A DNA stretch of 64,000 bases from positions 14,351-78,350 of the forward strand of contig LUCH01002134.1 in assembly GCA_013368495.1 (NCBI GenBank). Reading direction: 5' to 3'. The notes beneath the pieces are model-generated. The model ran no database searches and was not told the origin of the DNA. It saw nothing but the letters and a program-made list of their open reading frames with translations. This DNA comes from Paragonimus heterotremus (taxonomy: Eukaryota; Platyhelminthes; Trematoda; Plagiorchiida; Troglotrematidae). How positions within the stretch are numbered: position 1 is the stretch's first letter; every line of letters starts with the position of its first letter. This document shows, one piece after another, positions 27,601 through 41,400 of the stretch. A program made the translations under genes and the position numbers.

Positions 27601-30600
27601 TCACTCCTTATGGTAGACTGGATCCATTTTGTTCAATTATTAAAGTGGATGCATCAGCCGATAAGTTGTTAGCACGATTAATCACACATCCACTACATAA
27701 TTATCGGTCAATAGATAAGTAGCTACAGTCGGCCGGATTCTGTTTGCTTCTTAACTGATCAGCTGTTTGGAGATCCTGTTCGGAATTTCCACGCAAACGA
27801 TAGCCGAACCTAGCTGCACCAAATGGAAACATGTAACAGTCAAATCATTTGACCTCGCAGTGATCACCGCTAGAAGTTAGTGAAACGTTACGGGGTCACC
27901 ATCAATATAAACTAATGACTTGAAAGAAGTGGACGATCGTCGTGCAACCCGATCTGTAGGATATGTCGTACTCATTCAGTGAGGGTGACTTATGGTTTGG
28001 CGGCATTAAGTTGTGCCTATGTTTCCCAACCATTCAGAAGTACTTCCTCCATAGTACAAAGCTGTTTTAACTCAAAGCGTTTTGTGCACACAACAGTGTT
28101 AACTGTTAGCCTTTTCTCCAGACCTAATAAACTTAAAATCACTACTTTCTCACGCAATCCACAATCGGTGGTTAGACCAGAGATTTTAACACAAAGTGAA
28201 ACACATAATTGATCGTTTTGACTAGACATTTCTATCTACTTGTTAAAAGGGCGAAAAAAGGGATGTAGTTAAATCCGTTTTTAAAGAATCGTTAGGTGGA
28301 TTTTCTGTCATGATATCTTAGCCCAGTTGACTTAAATGGATGTGATGCCGTCTTATTAACAAACAATAAGTTTTCATTGTAGACCCATCAAAAACTGGCG
28401 AGTCATAGGAAATAGTAAGATGGTTGCCCTTCGTATTGAAACTAACAGCAGTGATTGTAAACCAGAAGTGTGATGTTTCATTTCTGTTCAAAGAATGCAG
28501 CACGAAAAGAGTACATCAGTCGGAGGGTACTTTAAATTAATTGCTGAACAAACTGAATGCTTACATAATAAATTAGACAACTGGGTGTGTAATTAGCCGG
28601 TAAGTGAACAGAGGTGTATTTTGCCTCTGTAATCCCACTGCAACTCTGCCTTGGTGCCTAGTATATCATGAAGACTGACTAACTACTCCAAAGCGTTGCA
28701 GATTCAATTATAATACCACCATCTTATCACTATTGGAACAGTTCATTTTAGATTTATCACTTCTGGTTTCACACACTATCTTCTTTAGAACATACTATTT
28801 CGACTGAAGTTTGACGGACACCTTCTTCGCTTAGATTTCTTGTCAAGTTTGTTCACGTGGAATGTAGCCAACTTTTACAACTAGATTCCACGAAACAGGA
28901 GACAAGTTGTATTGATAAAAGTTAGCCTGTTTCAGCTCAGACCTCAAATGCAGACAGTCATTTAGATGTACTTAGGATTTTCCGGTCAGTTATTATTACC
29001 TTCATCTGAATTCAAAAACACAGTACAAACATCATTGGATAGAGCAGAACAGGGTACTTAATGTGATAAACTTTTGCTGGCTTTTATTCAATTGGATAGA
29101 CACACGGGTGAAAAGGGTGTGTAACGCCACTTAAACGATTGTGTTAATATTTCGTGTATGTTCTGTTACGGCGCTGAAGACCCTAGCCTTCACAAAATGT
29201 TAAGTTGAATTGAAACAAGACTACACATAACTCAGTACGTGACTGTGTATACTGAACGCATATATCATACACAAACATCAAGACTGGTCAAGTTCAACGG
29301 ACTTTCCGGAGGTTAGACATGTTAAGATGAAGTCAATTTTTAGTGACGAGGACATCATATATTATAGAATGAAATCTGAAAAGCAGTCGGATATTGAGTG
29401 CGTACCACTTGTTTCATATTTCGAGACCAGTGTCTGAGACCCATCTTTAATTGATATGTATCTTTCAAACCGCTTTTAAGTACTGCTGAATGATCAAGTG
29501 GATCACCACAGACTATGTAGTTTTCTACGGGCAACAATATAGCGGTGAGTAAGGATAATATTTGGTTTTCTTACTGACACACACAGCAATGAAAATTTTA
29601 GCTGATACACGGAACACATTGAAGAAGGATTGTTGAACAGTGGGAAGCAATAAGGTGAAATTCACCGTTTTGCACAGATGAGGTCTGAAAATAACTGTAT
29701 TCCACAGGCGTCATGTTCACGTTCCAAGCACCTAACCACCTCTACAGGAAATAATCAAGTTTCCATTTGACTTCATTTAACACTTCACAGGATGTTCAGT
29801 TTGACCCATCTAAAGTACTATCTTAGTAGAGGATATGTGATACTAATGACCTTTGTCTTATGTTTAACGGTGTTCGTGTTACAATGTATCAAGCCGATCA
29901 AATTACACTCGAATAAAAATAACCTGTTATCTCCTAGACTACTCGTGAGTAACCATTCAGCCTTACAAAAGTGTCCAACTGATATGGTCATTTTCGGTAG
30001 AAACATAAACCGGAAATTTTTTAACACTGATGAGTACGTGATTGTTGGTCAGTAAATAGATATTTGACTAACTTTTTTATCTAAGTCAATTAGACATATA
30101 TTTAACAGTGTCAGGACTCAAAAGCAAATATGATATTGTTTTTCGAATTGAAGACTGAAAGCTGAAAACATCATCCGCGGGGGAATAAGCTGAAGTAATC
30201 TGCTGGTATACTGTATAACATTCCCGAATAATTCATTTAAGCTGAACGATTTCGAAGGCATCTGTGGATTCCTGAATTTATCATTCGCCGTCAACCAATC
30301 TTTGCCTGAAAACGTTGATTCCTTCAAGGAAACCATTCGCGTTTTTTAAAGGTATCAAATTAATGCTCGCACGGAACTGGCCATCCGCTACAATGATATT
30401 TCTCCGTTGGAAAATCATCACTGCGCCGTGGCATTTGGCATTCTGAACAATCCGGAAACCAATATTTTTGCCAACGTTTCTCAAGAAGTGTTCCGCCGGG
30501 TCCGTCAGGTGAGCTTACTGAATACCGCCATCTTGATTAGCCCGTACTGTTTGGTTGCGACACCCGACAGTAATCCAGTTTGTTATGCAAACATTTTAGG

Positions 30601-33600
30601 TTCGACGGTTACCTCACTATATATTGGAAGTACTTTGAGTAGTAAGTGATACTTACATGTAATGAAACATCGTCTTGGGGCACCGGATGTAAATAAAAAG
30701 CCTTCGCAGTAAATCGCTGTTTCCGACCACTGGGGTACATTCCGAATCCGCGTGTTTCACATCTGTTTTTTTATCTCATGGCCAAATTGTTGTAACCCAG
30801 GCAGAAAAGCCTGTTTTTCTTATTTGATTGTTTCACTAAGGCACTTATTGTTCTGGTTATAATATAGTCACTTATTTCATTGGGAATTTATCTAACATAG
30901 GAAGCATCTGAAAATTGGATAATCTACTGGCTATTGGGGGTTTTGTAGTGGTCAAGAAGAGTTACTGAACAAGTTAGGTAAATGCGAGTATAACTCACTA
31001 AGCTAGCGGTGATAACAGGATAAACGAATGAGACAAAATAGTTACAAAGTTCCAACAAGTTATGTAATCAAAAGGGTTTGACTCACAGAAAAGTGTTCAC
31101 AAGTGTTCGAGATGACCACCACAATATTCCAAATTACCAGTATCCGGAAGTGGGTGATATCACAGAGTTGCCATGGACTGCTGAAGTGCGATCTGGGATG
31201 CGACGATGTTCGTGGTACAACGGAGCTAAAAAATTGGATGATAGATCCGTGAAGTATCGTCAAACGACTGCACAACGAAGAGAAGAGCAGACCGACGTGC
31301 ACAAAATTTGTATTGTATTGCAAGGTCACTTGTATCAATTTGAACAACATGTACAGATGATACAAAGGTTATTGTACAGGAATGAAACATCGTTTGCAAA
31401 CAAAAATAAGGAAATCTCTACAGTTTCAGTCAAAGATAGTAAAGAGAGGAACAGGTGTGAGCGACGGTCGGTGTGTGTTAATCACACTCCCTGCTTTCTG
31501 TTCACTAATGGTAAACATTGTAAATACAACCCATAACTGTTGCACTAGGTAAGTTTCGTGGTGCGTTGTAAATTTCAATGAAACACTGAACTACAGTGTT
31601 ATTCACCTAACTCGAAAGGATCATAATGCTGAACTCATAGTACATGCTTCGCTGTGACCGAAATAATGCGAACGGATTACTACAAATGAAAATGTGAGTA
31701 CGATTGCAGGAAGTTCACAAGAAAGCTTGAACTACCGGGCCCCGTGACGCTACCACACTTCTATGCATCCATGGTCGTTCATGGTCAGTCTCAATTCCTC
31801 CTTTACCTATATTCTAGTGGTCCAACTGTCGTACTGTAGGTCTTTAATATATCCACATGTACTGATTACATTAAATACTGGCCGAATATTTCTCACGTTG
31901 TTACACGTAACATATTCTGAATTGACACTACGAACTCTTACTTGAACACCCTTTTTGTTCATTTGGTACCGGCGTCGCATTATTGACTGCTACCTGCTGA
32001 CGGTTAAATTCCGTGCACAGAGGTCACTTGGTTGTAAGTCGTATGGTTTGCCAACCATCACTTATTTATATACGGAACCATTTTTTTCCTTCAAGATTCT
32101 GTCTTATTCTGTCCGAATCAAGAGTTTCACGGTTGTTTCGATAGACTGTGTATAGCCGTGGATCCTGACTGATACTGCAGATTTATTTAAAATTGTCGTT
32201 GTCTTGTCCGGAGGGAATCTGGTAAGTAGAACAGGCGCTTGTTGCCGGCAAACGAAATACTGCAATTTGACTCAGCCAGCAGGATTTCTGTGTCATCTAT
32301 CTTAGTGACCATTGTGCGTTTCGCCAGTATGTAGCAAATGATAATGTTGCTGTTCTCATGGTGATGTCTTTCAACAGTTTGGTTCCTTTTTGAACAAACG
32401 ACACCGGCTTAGTTAAACGCGTGAAAACAGCGACGAGTGTGTAAGTTTGTTAAATAATTTCTTTTATTCTTCCAGTATATTCTACCTATCTGGCAGAAAA
32501 ACAGGATGTGAGTAGTGACCATTCAGAAAAATTCCGTCGTTTCCTTCAGGCTACTTCAGATAACCATGTGACTGAGACCGCTGAAATATAAGTCCAAAAT
32601 AACAATAGTCTTAAACTCATCAAAAACTTATCAGGTATTTTCTGTGCGAACACGATGATTGCATTTCCACAGTTGAATTTGTGCAAACCACACTAATTCA
32701 GTAAAACACTAGGTGCGGGTCTAAGTTATACATAAGAACTGCTTTCCTGACAAACGTCCCACTACACAAACCCCTCTGGGGATACACTAATAAGCCACAT
32801 CATTCACTAACAAAAGCTCGCCTTCAGCCGTGACACTTTGGGTAGGCACTTCCTACGGGATATTCAGAAGTTTTCAGACGGTTCAGCAGTTCATCTTCAC
32901 TCCATTCTTGGACCTTCGAACAGCGCAATTATATAACCATACAGGACCGACAAGCGGTTTGCACAGAGAAGAGTCTTAGTCTTTCCATACTGGTGACCAG
33001 GTGCCTCATCATTTACTGAAAATTTGGCATTCAATTGATTTTGCATCTATACCGTGATTACTAACGAAGTCGTACCAGTGTAGGCGCAGTGTACATTTAG
33101 AATTAATTACACCGGTGAGTGATCACTAAATATCTGTTGTGGTTAGGTTATCAGGACACTGCAGTAACCGATGGACGAACATATCAAGCTTCGGAAAGCC
33201 ATTGTGTCTCCCGCTTCATGCAAATCCAGGCGGATTGTGGATTGTCTACTTCCTGCTTTATATCAGCAGTGGGCTATCATTGATAAGGTTAAAGCATATG
33301 GTGTTGGAGACAGTGTTAACATCAACATATGAATCACCGGTTGAATTTTACCATTGCTTGATTCAAATGCATTTTAGTTGTGTTAAAATTCGCCGTGATC
33401 TTAAGCATCCAGTTACACAGCTTTGTTCAGTGCTAGAGTTAACCGGCCATCTCGCCGCGGTCAATAGGCTTTGCGTTAATCAAAAGACTCAGTAACGATG
33501 TGGTAACCTGATCAGTGAACTGCTGAACTATGCCCTTCAAATGATCTGCCGTTGTCAAAAAGTAATGGAACTGAAGGCATATCACTTAAAGTCGTACCAG

Positions 33601-36600
33601 TTCCGTATTCAGCCATACGATGGAGTACGAACTGATCAGACAATACTGAGGTTAGGCGAACAGCACGGTAACAACAGTTACTACGGGCCCAGTGACAGTT
33701 ATATTGAGTTGCCAGCCCAACTAAGCTGGTTTAGGGTTAGCGAATTTACACAACCGACATGAGAGGTCTACTATACTCAGACCAAGGTAGTCATCGGTAT
33801 GTTATATTGTGGTTGTTACACTATTTGGTTTCGGGCCAGAAACTTGAACCTCAAAGCCAAGGTTTAGTTCACATATCTTGTTCCGAGATACTGGTTGATA
33901 GAAGCTGACTTATTCATAAACGATCGGATTCAACTTCTGTTCCAATTTCGGAATCTTATTTGACTGACGCTCATAAGTACACTTTTTCTAAATTGTGTTT
34001 TGTTATCTACTTTGTGAGAGTCATATCGACAATTTAATGGTTTATGATTGCATTCTGTACTAGGCTTAAAAATATTATATAACGATCAGAGTTTGCTCAC
34101 AAGTTAAGGAGATGCAGCACCGAGTAAACAGCTAAGGTTTACTTTTTACGGTGGATAAGTTAGTTTTGACGACATAACTGGTTTCTTTGATAGGGGATCA
34201 CGAGTCTTATACTAGCCACGGACATGGCGCGACATGGGGAAATTTTGGATGCGATGAAACGAAATTTGGAAGAGGGCTTCAACCTAGAGAAAAAGGAACA
34301 TCGGGAGACGGTGAGTAGACCTGGCGTAGTTTTTCAAATACATATGTACTTGTGTATGTGCATACACTACGTAACGGTTTGAACAATGCAATCTGTTAAG
34401 GCAACACAGGCACACACGCGGTGCATTACTTGTTTATTCATCACAAGTGGAGTGTTCGGAATCATCTTCTGAGGACTAATCGCCGTTTTATCCTACTCCG
34501 GACACGCCACTCTCAAAATATTTTGTGTTCTTAGATGGCACTATAATACTACTGCAGCGACGATAGTTTTGTTACCTGAATAAACTGTATGGAATTCAGA
34601 AGGAGGTATCTTAATAGGGAATTTCCTCTGCGTATCGTGAATCTGCTTTGAGGTTAGGTGCCGGAGTAATGGATTTTGGAGACTGTGGTTTGATGGTTCA
34701 TGTTAGTTCATCCCCTGACAGATTTGAATAACGTCAGGTAAAGAGTAGAGGGTTAGGTAATAGATAGAGAGAGACTTTTATAGCCACGTTGTGGCCTGAT
34801 AACTCAGCTGGTAGTTACTATGCTGAATAGGGGCGTGCTATCTCTCTCTTGACTTCAATCCAACGAAAGCTAGGAATTTTAAAAATGGGTCGATCGACAT
34901 TTACTACTGTATAACGTTTATTTCACAGAACAGCTTCATTCAAAGAAAAAACAAGCGATAATACCAAATAACAGGAAATCTAAAGTCAATTAGATGTCAA
35001 ATGTAGGGCGCTGCATGGCTAACAACACAGAACGGTTAAGTTTTCCAAGATACTGGTGAATATCGACACTTTCAGTCACTAGATGAAAGTTTCCTGCTTG
35101 TTTTGTTGAAGAAGGGGAAAATAGATCTCTTGAAGTCCAACGCTCTCCATGGCACCGAGGTACTGGAAATGACCTTCACAGTGAGACAATTCTCAGGAAA
35201 GTGGCAACGATCAGCGTCAAGTTTCCGGTGTAAGTGCGTCGTAGGTTTTGAGGGAATCAAGAATGATCGGTAGACAAAAATCAGTGACTGAATAAGTGGG
35301 TTGTCCCACGAAAAGTGATTATCACGGGTGAATTAAAATAGAGTCCATGTGGCAGCCCAGTAACATGGAGGACCGCCTCAATAGCGGTATTGGGAGTGTC
35401 GGTCCCGTGTTTCACAACCTTATCCATCCATGCACACTGGTTACGGTAGTCATCCACTATACTGACGTTCAGTACCACAGCTTCGCCGGCACGGACCGCG
35501 GTTGCGTCGGATTTGATAAATGGGCTTGTCACTAATACCCGTAGGTCCTCGAAGACTGTATAACCCAAACTGCGTAGCCATTTTGCCAGGTCTTCGACCA
35601 CTTAGTTTTGCTGAGCACAACGCACGTTGTGTGCGATTCAATACGATTGAAGTATGTGAACGAAGCTTTCTGGTTGACCGGAGTTACCGAAGTAAAGAAC
35701 CGAGCAGTCACCTCGAAAATTCTGGACCTTAGCTCGCAGAGGACCGCATCGAAGGTTGATGGTGCAAATGCAGATCCCAGGGAATATGTGACCTAGATTA
35801 AGTCGCCAACGACTGAAGTGTGGAGGGCGAGACACTTCCTGAATACCACGACCGTCTGGCATATGACAGAGTTTGTCCATCCACGCCATATGAATTGTTC
35901 CTTGATCGTCATCGCTTGAACTTGAGTGTCTGCCGGGACGTTAATATCACTCACGAGGGGACCAAACGAATCGTCTTTGACCACGTTCCTCAAAGCCGGA
36001 CATTGGCTGGAAAGCAGTATCTCCACTCGTGGTTTGCGGGAGATGGGATCGGTAGCCGACTAGCTCGGAATGCCCAGACCGTCTAGATTAATTGAGGTTT
36101 CGATATAATGGCTGGCGTACATAATGGAAAGGTATCACCTGCCGGACAAACTGACGGAATGTACAATCAAAATATCTCTATTAAGATGCTTAGAAGGATG
36201 TAATAATCCGTCGCGGTGATCATTCTTACTGTTGTTAACCACGGACGAGACAACATCTTCCGCCGTACACATACTCTATTTTTGTTGACTAAGAGCTTTT
36301 CTACGACTGTTGTGCGTCATAACTTCATATACCACGCATGTGCGGAGCTTGACATCAATCTCCTCTAGAATTTTCATAAGTTCAACATGATTCAGCACTA
36401 GGAAGTTAGGTCATAACCGCGGAAGTTGAGTATCTTGATAATAATTCCTTAAATCAAGTTGTTCAAATGCATATAACAAGATGCCCTATTGTGGTGGATT
36501 GTCAGGCCGAAGGTGCGAGTATTCAAACACTCGACAGAGTACCCAAATACGGGGGAAGCACGTCCACAAACCCTCAACGACCGAATGGCGGACAACGACG

Positions 36601-38450
36601 GCAATCGGATGATCCATGGCTCGACCGGATCGGACCAACGGGCGTGATATGACAGGCAAACTAGAATGGACGGCGAAATCGGAAGCCCGATTATTCCAAC
36701 ACTCGCGAGAATGTCTCGACAGTGCCGTGGAATACGATCAAAGCCCAGTGTGGATAGATGGAGGACAATACAAGCGACCGGACGAGGCATCGCCCAACGA
36801 AATCTGACCAACAGACGAAGATTGGTAGGCTGAAAACCCCCGGATAGAAGGCGCCGATCACACACATAAACCGGGCAGAAATGCACACAACGCGTGAGCG
36901 GAAACCTGGGGGATGTTGTGGACTGGAATGTTGACTCATAAACGCGAGCGCGCGTGTGGCATGCTAACTAGCGTGTTGGATAATAAAGATTGTGCTTTAT
37001 TGGACACCTTTTCGCCACACTATCACAAACCACCGGAATTCTCGAAGCATTTTCCAGTTGCCTCAAATTATCAACAACCGAAATTAACCACTGGCTACAC
37101 TAACGGATTCTATGTAGCTGAAATTACAAACAGGCAGCCATCGTGTCTGCTGTCAAAGCCCTGGTCAGATTCACATCGTGACTCTGATCACTCATCACTC
37201 CAATGCGTGCTCTTAAACCTTTGAGTGTGCAGCCCGTGGTACAAGTGCAAGAGAGACTGAAGGTTACATCATCCGCCCTCCAACTAGACTGTTCACGGTT
37301 GACAGAGTCCCTCACATCACGAAGAAATTTGTCACACTCAAATACTTCCTCTTTGAATTCACACCATTAAGTAATTAAGATAGCTTTCTGGTTGTGAAAG
37401 GACGACACTCCAAACGACGGCTCATATTTGGACTGGGCACTCGTTTGTTAGACTATGTATTTGTTGGTAACCTCAAGAAAAACTGTGTTAAAGCGAGATT
37501 TGCGACTATCCACTCAATAATTTGGTCGACTTCCACTTAGTTCACGATGTGTTTGCTGGAGCCTCTGCGAAGTTTCGGGTCAAAATTTGTGGTGTCACCA
37601 TGAAACCAACTGTGAGTAGTCTTGCCGTTCACCTCACTCATCTGCATGTCTGCACCCTACTTAAATGCCTAAATGCTGATAGGTCGTGTCCATAACGTGA
37701 TGAGGGAGTAGCTCTGTTGTCAGCTATCAAATCAACCAACTGAAATAAGAATGAATGACCCGTTCGAAGCACATATTCCAGTTGACGTCCATAAACTTCG
37801 TTTAATTAAACCACTATATCGTCGTCTTCATCTCATGTGCCTAACTCTACCACACCCCCGGCCGTTTGCCTTAACTAGGGTCAGCACACCAGGATTGCTT
37901 GTGGCCGACCCCATCCATTCTCTCACCTACCTGCAACCAAATCAATAGCTTATATTGACAGCTTGGCCAGTGGCCTGCCCCCACATGACCTTAACGTCTT
38001 CATTGTTTTCGACAAACACTTTCATTCTGTGTTACCCGATCGAGACCGACCAATAAGAAAATGCCCCGTACTTACGTTCCGCACGTGAGAAAATGCACCA
38101 TGTGATCCGTACGCTGGTCTCTGAATCGTGTGGAGTTTATCAGCCAATTAACGGATAGGTCTGCACCTCACTACACCAAACCGTAAAGGTATTCTGCATA
38201 TCTGTGTGGAACAATTCTTTTCGCATTTCCTCATCGTAATCTGAAAACAGAAAAGATAAATGGGCCCCTTGAGGTACACCAGCATTAGTGGTTACATGTG
38301 AGGAGTCATAGTTACTTGGGCAAGCGTACTGAGCTCTATTGGCTGCGTAGTCATCTGGTATATATATATATATATATAAAGTATTAAGAAGGGGCGAACA
38401 GTGAGTAGTGAACGATTTATTGTGACGTTTCAAATTCATACTAGGATCCG

Positions 38451-38485
<35 letters not shown>

Positions 38486-41400
38486 TAGGTGCTTAGACAG
38501 TTAATCTGGCGAGTAGGTCTTTCATATAATTGCAGTCTTGTGGAAGTGCATGGTATAGGCTTGGCTTCAGTCAAGCAGTATAGTAGTCGTAAATATTGTT
38601 ATAGTCCTCTAGCTTAGGTTCACATGTTAGCAGGATTGTGTCAGTCCTGACAACTGGTTATGTATTTAGTTTGTCGATTTTGGCCTGATGTACATACACA
38701 GAACCTGGCATACTCGCTCCGCAAAGCCATGCACTACATGCTTGTGTCGAGCTCGAACATCAAAATAGTTTGCCTACACTTTTGACGTCTCTCTCCTGCA
38801 TCACATTATTAGACCCATTGAACCCGATTAACACAACAGCATTATTGGGCGTTTGACAGTGATGATTCGGCCATGATTATAATGGCGTAGGTGCTAGTAA
38901 TCTTGCCTCACAAACGTATGGGTCTAAGTAAGATCTCTGTTCGGACCAGTTTTTGGTAGTGAACAGCTTTTGCAATGATGAGTCTCGAGTCTACTAACGC
39001 TGTACAGTTATACGCAACTTTTGTGCACATCAGGCTCAAAAGTCTACTAGAATGGAAATAGTTATATCAACCGTGTGTATTATTCATCTCATGCTCTAAA
39101 TGTAAAAAAGCAGCTAATATTAAAAATAGGCCGATATTTACGACAGGCGAATAACGACAGCCACACGCGGGACGATAAATTGTGGGCCGACAATACTGAA
39201 GCTTCTAATCATCCCGACAACAAGATCGGCTACTATCAACAAAACTTGACCACTTCAGTAAAAATATGTAATGAACGTGAGTGCACACGACGGGGAATCT
39301 GGTTTTGTCATCTCTGAAATGTGCCACACCATAATTCATCACGAACATTTTAATACTTAATATCTTCGGTAACGCCTGCTTTTCAAAATGAGCACACGTT
39401 GATCTTCTAATGTACGCTCCTCTTCAGTGAATGCGGCATGGATTTATGCGCACCTTGATATACCTATGTTCATTGTTAACTCACAAACGGTGTTCGGCTT
39501 TGGGTAGCATATTTCATTTTTAGATATTCATGAATTGTGCGATGGCGCACCGTACCATAGAAACGAAGCTGTCGACGACACCGACCAAAGTCGCCTGTCC
39601 AAACGCGGTGGTAGCACATTTTGCATCACCGTCGAATACTCACTACTCTTCAGTTTCGCTGGTAAAACGATGGGTTCAGTGACACCGTCATTGTGCAAAC
39701 CGCACCGGTCGTTAAATTTTCCATCGCTCTAGTAGGCCTATCATAGTTGAAAACCACTTGTTAACTCATGCGAAAATTTGAAGTCCGTTCGTATGGTTGC
39801 TACCGCCTCCAACTTAATCAGACTCAAATGAGATGTCACGATGCAAAGGCCTCTCGTTTTGTCGCTCGGCCGTTCACTAGCTACTACCCAGTTAGGTTCT
39901 CAGACCTACAGCTGCCAGACCGAAATCCGGTCATTTGAGATAAAACGTTTTTTAAATATCACCCGTATCACTTGTGCCCGTGTTTATGAGTGTTTACATA
40001 TGTGTCGTTGAAATTGTATGAGGTTCTGTATGGATTTCCTGCGATGATTCACCAGAGGTGTGCTTTGAGGATGGTGTGACCGATCAAATCGTTGTCGCTT
40101 TGAAATCCAAAATTGCTCCTTGGCCTCAGTGTGACTTATCCTATGAGAATGAACTCTCATACAGGGGGCGAACATTTTGTTGAGACGGTTAACTTTGGAG
40201 GGTTTGAGTTGGCTGTGGTTGGAAAGTTTAGCAGTATCATCCCCCTTCACTTTCGCGTGCGAAGTGTGTCCTAATAATAAGCCCTCAGCAAGCTACTTAC
40301 CGTCAGTCCCGATGAGTCGATAACATTTTATTTCATTACTTCAACCCGATTTTGTCGTCCCTAGATAGTAAATGCAGTGTAATCCAATTTTTTCCTGATT
40401 GCGGCAGGTCATCAGATGAAGCAGTGTGGGATAATTGTTTTCTTACTAAAAAAACATGGTACAGAGCCGCATCTCTTGTACTTCAGAGGTTTATCTTTCA
40501 AGTTGTTCCGAGTTTATAGGTATACTTTTTCTTTTTCATGCACTATTTCTGGCCCACTCCCCCTTTCTGTTTATTGCTGGCGTGCTGACCCACTTGTAGT
40601 GTAGTTATCCAAATTTTTTCCACAGTCTTTTGACCGAAGAATTCGTTTTAGATTCTGAACGCATTTCCGGTGGTATTTTTCGTTCCAGCTTCTTTGAGTT
40701 CGTTATTTATCAAGCTACTAATGCCCGTCGCATACTTCAAAGATACTGTCTGATTCAAATCAACATATTTACAACAATTTTCTTGAATAGCATCCACAAC
40801 TTCAGCCAAGTTCAGTGGTAACTTCACATTTGTGCTTGATGCCGTCAGTACTTCTGTTATTCCCTACTTAGTAAGGTGCTTTATCAATCCTTGAAAGTCT
40901 TGCACAACAACCAGCTACAAAACCGCTTCGTTGTTGATTTTATTTCGTCTGATAAGGAAGCGATCACGTATTTCCTGAATATTCGCCTTCTGAGTTTATG
41001 TAACGATGCCTCAAAGTGAATTGGCTAATAATTTGTACCACGTAGCAATTACGGCTATAAACGGAGACTGATTGCAATTTACAGACCGACGATCCGCCTG
41101 CGATTCCGTTCTTATTCCCTCATGTGTGGTAAGTACACTAATGAACATAATGACCGTGGTATGGATCTGCTGTCTTGTTCTACGAATCATCATTGCTATA
41201 ACTATCGTATGATATGTGTTAATTACGCTTAACGTTGTTAAAATTCTGCTTCAGCTCTGAGATTCTTCTGGTGATTAGAACCACTGCCCATTACTATCCT
41301 GAATTCACAGGTCAACAGATTTCATCTTGCCAAGTAGCTAAGTAAATTGTAAATCGCTTCCCACTATTTAAAGTTTGTTTCGCTATTATTACTTGTTTCA

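Larger units (their letters stand above)
30509..34193 (+). other. PDE9 intron (3.7 kb) with unassigned ORFs
   Basis: Holds a 152-codon plus-strand ORF (31078-31536) and a 118-codon one (33139-33495), both listed separately. Otherwise AT-rich, with nothing recognised. Confidence 0.55.

Noticed and set aside
36449..36886. 145-codon minus-strand ORF as a protein-coding gene
   Set aside because: The opposite strand is open too, no family is recognisable and the composition suggests a GC-rich repeat.
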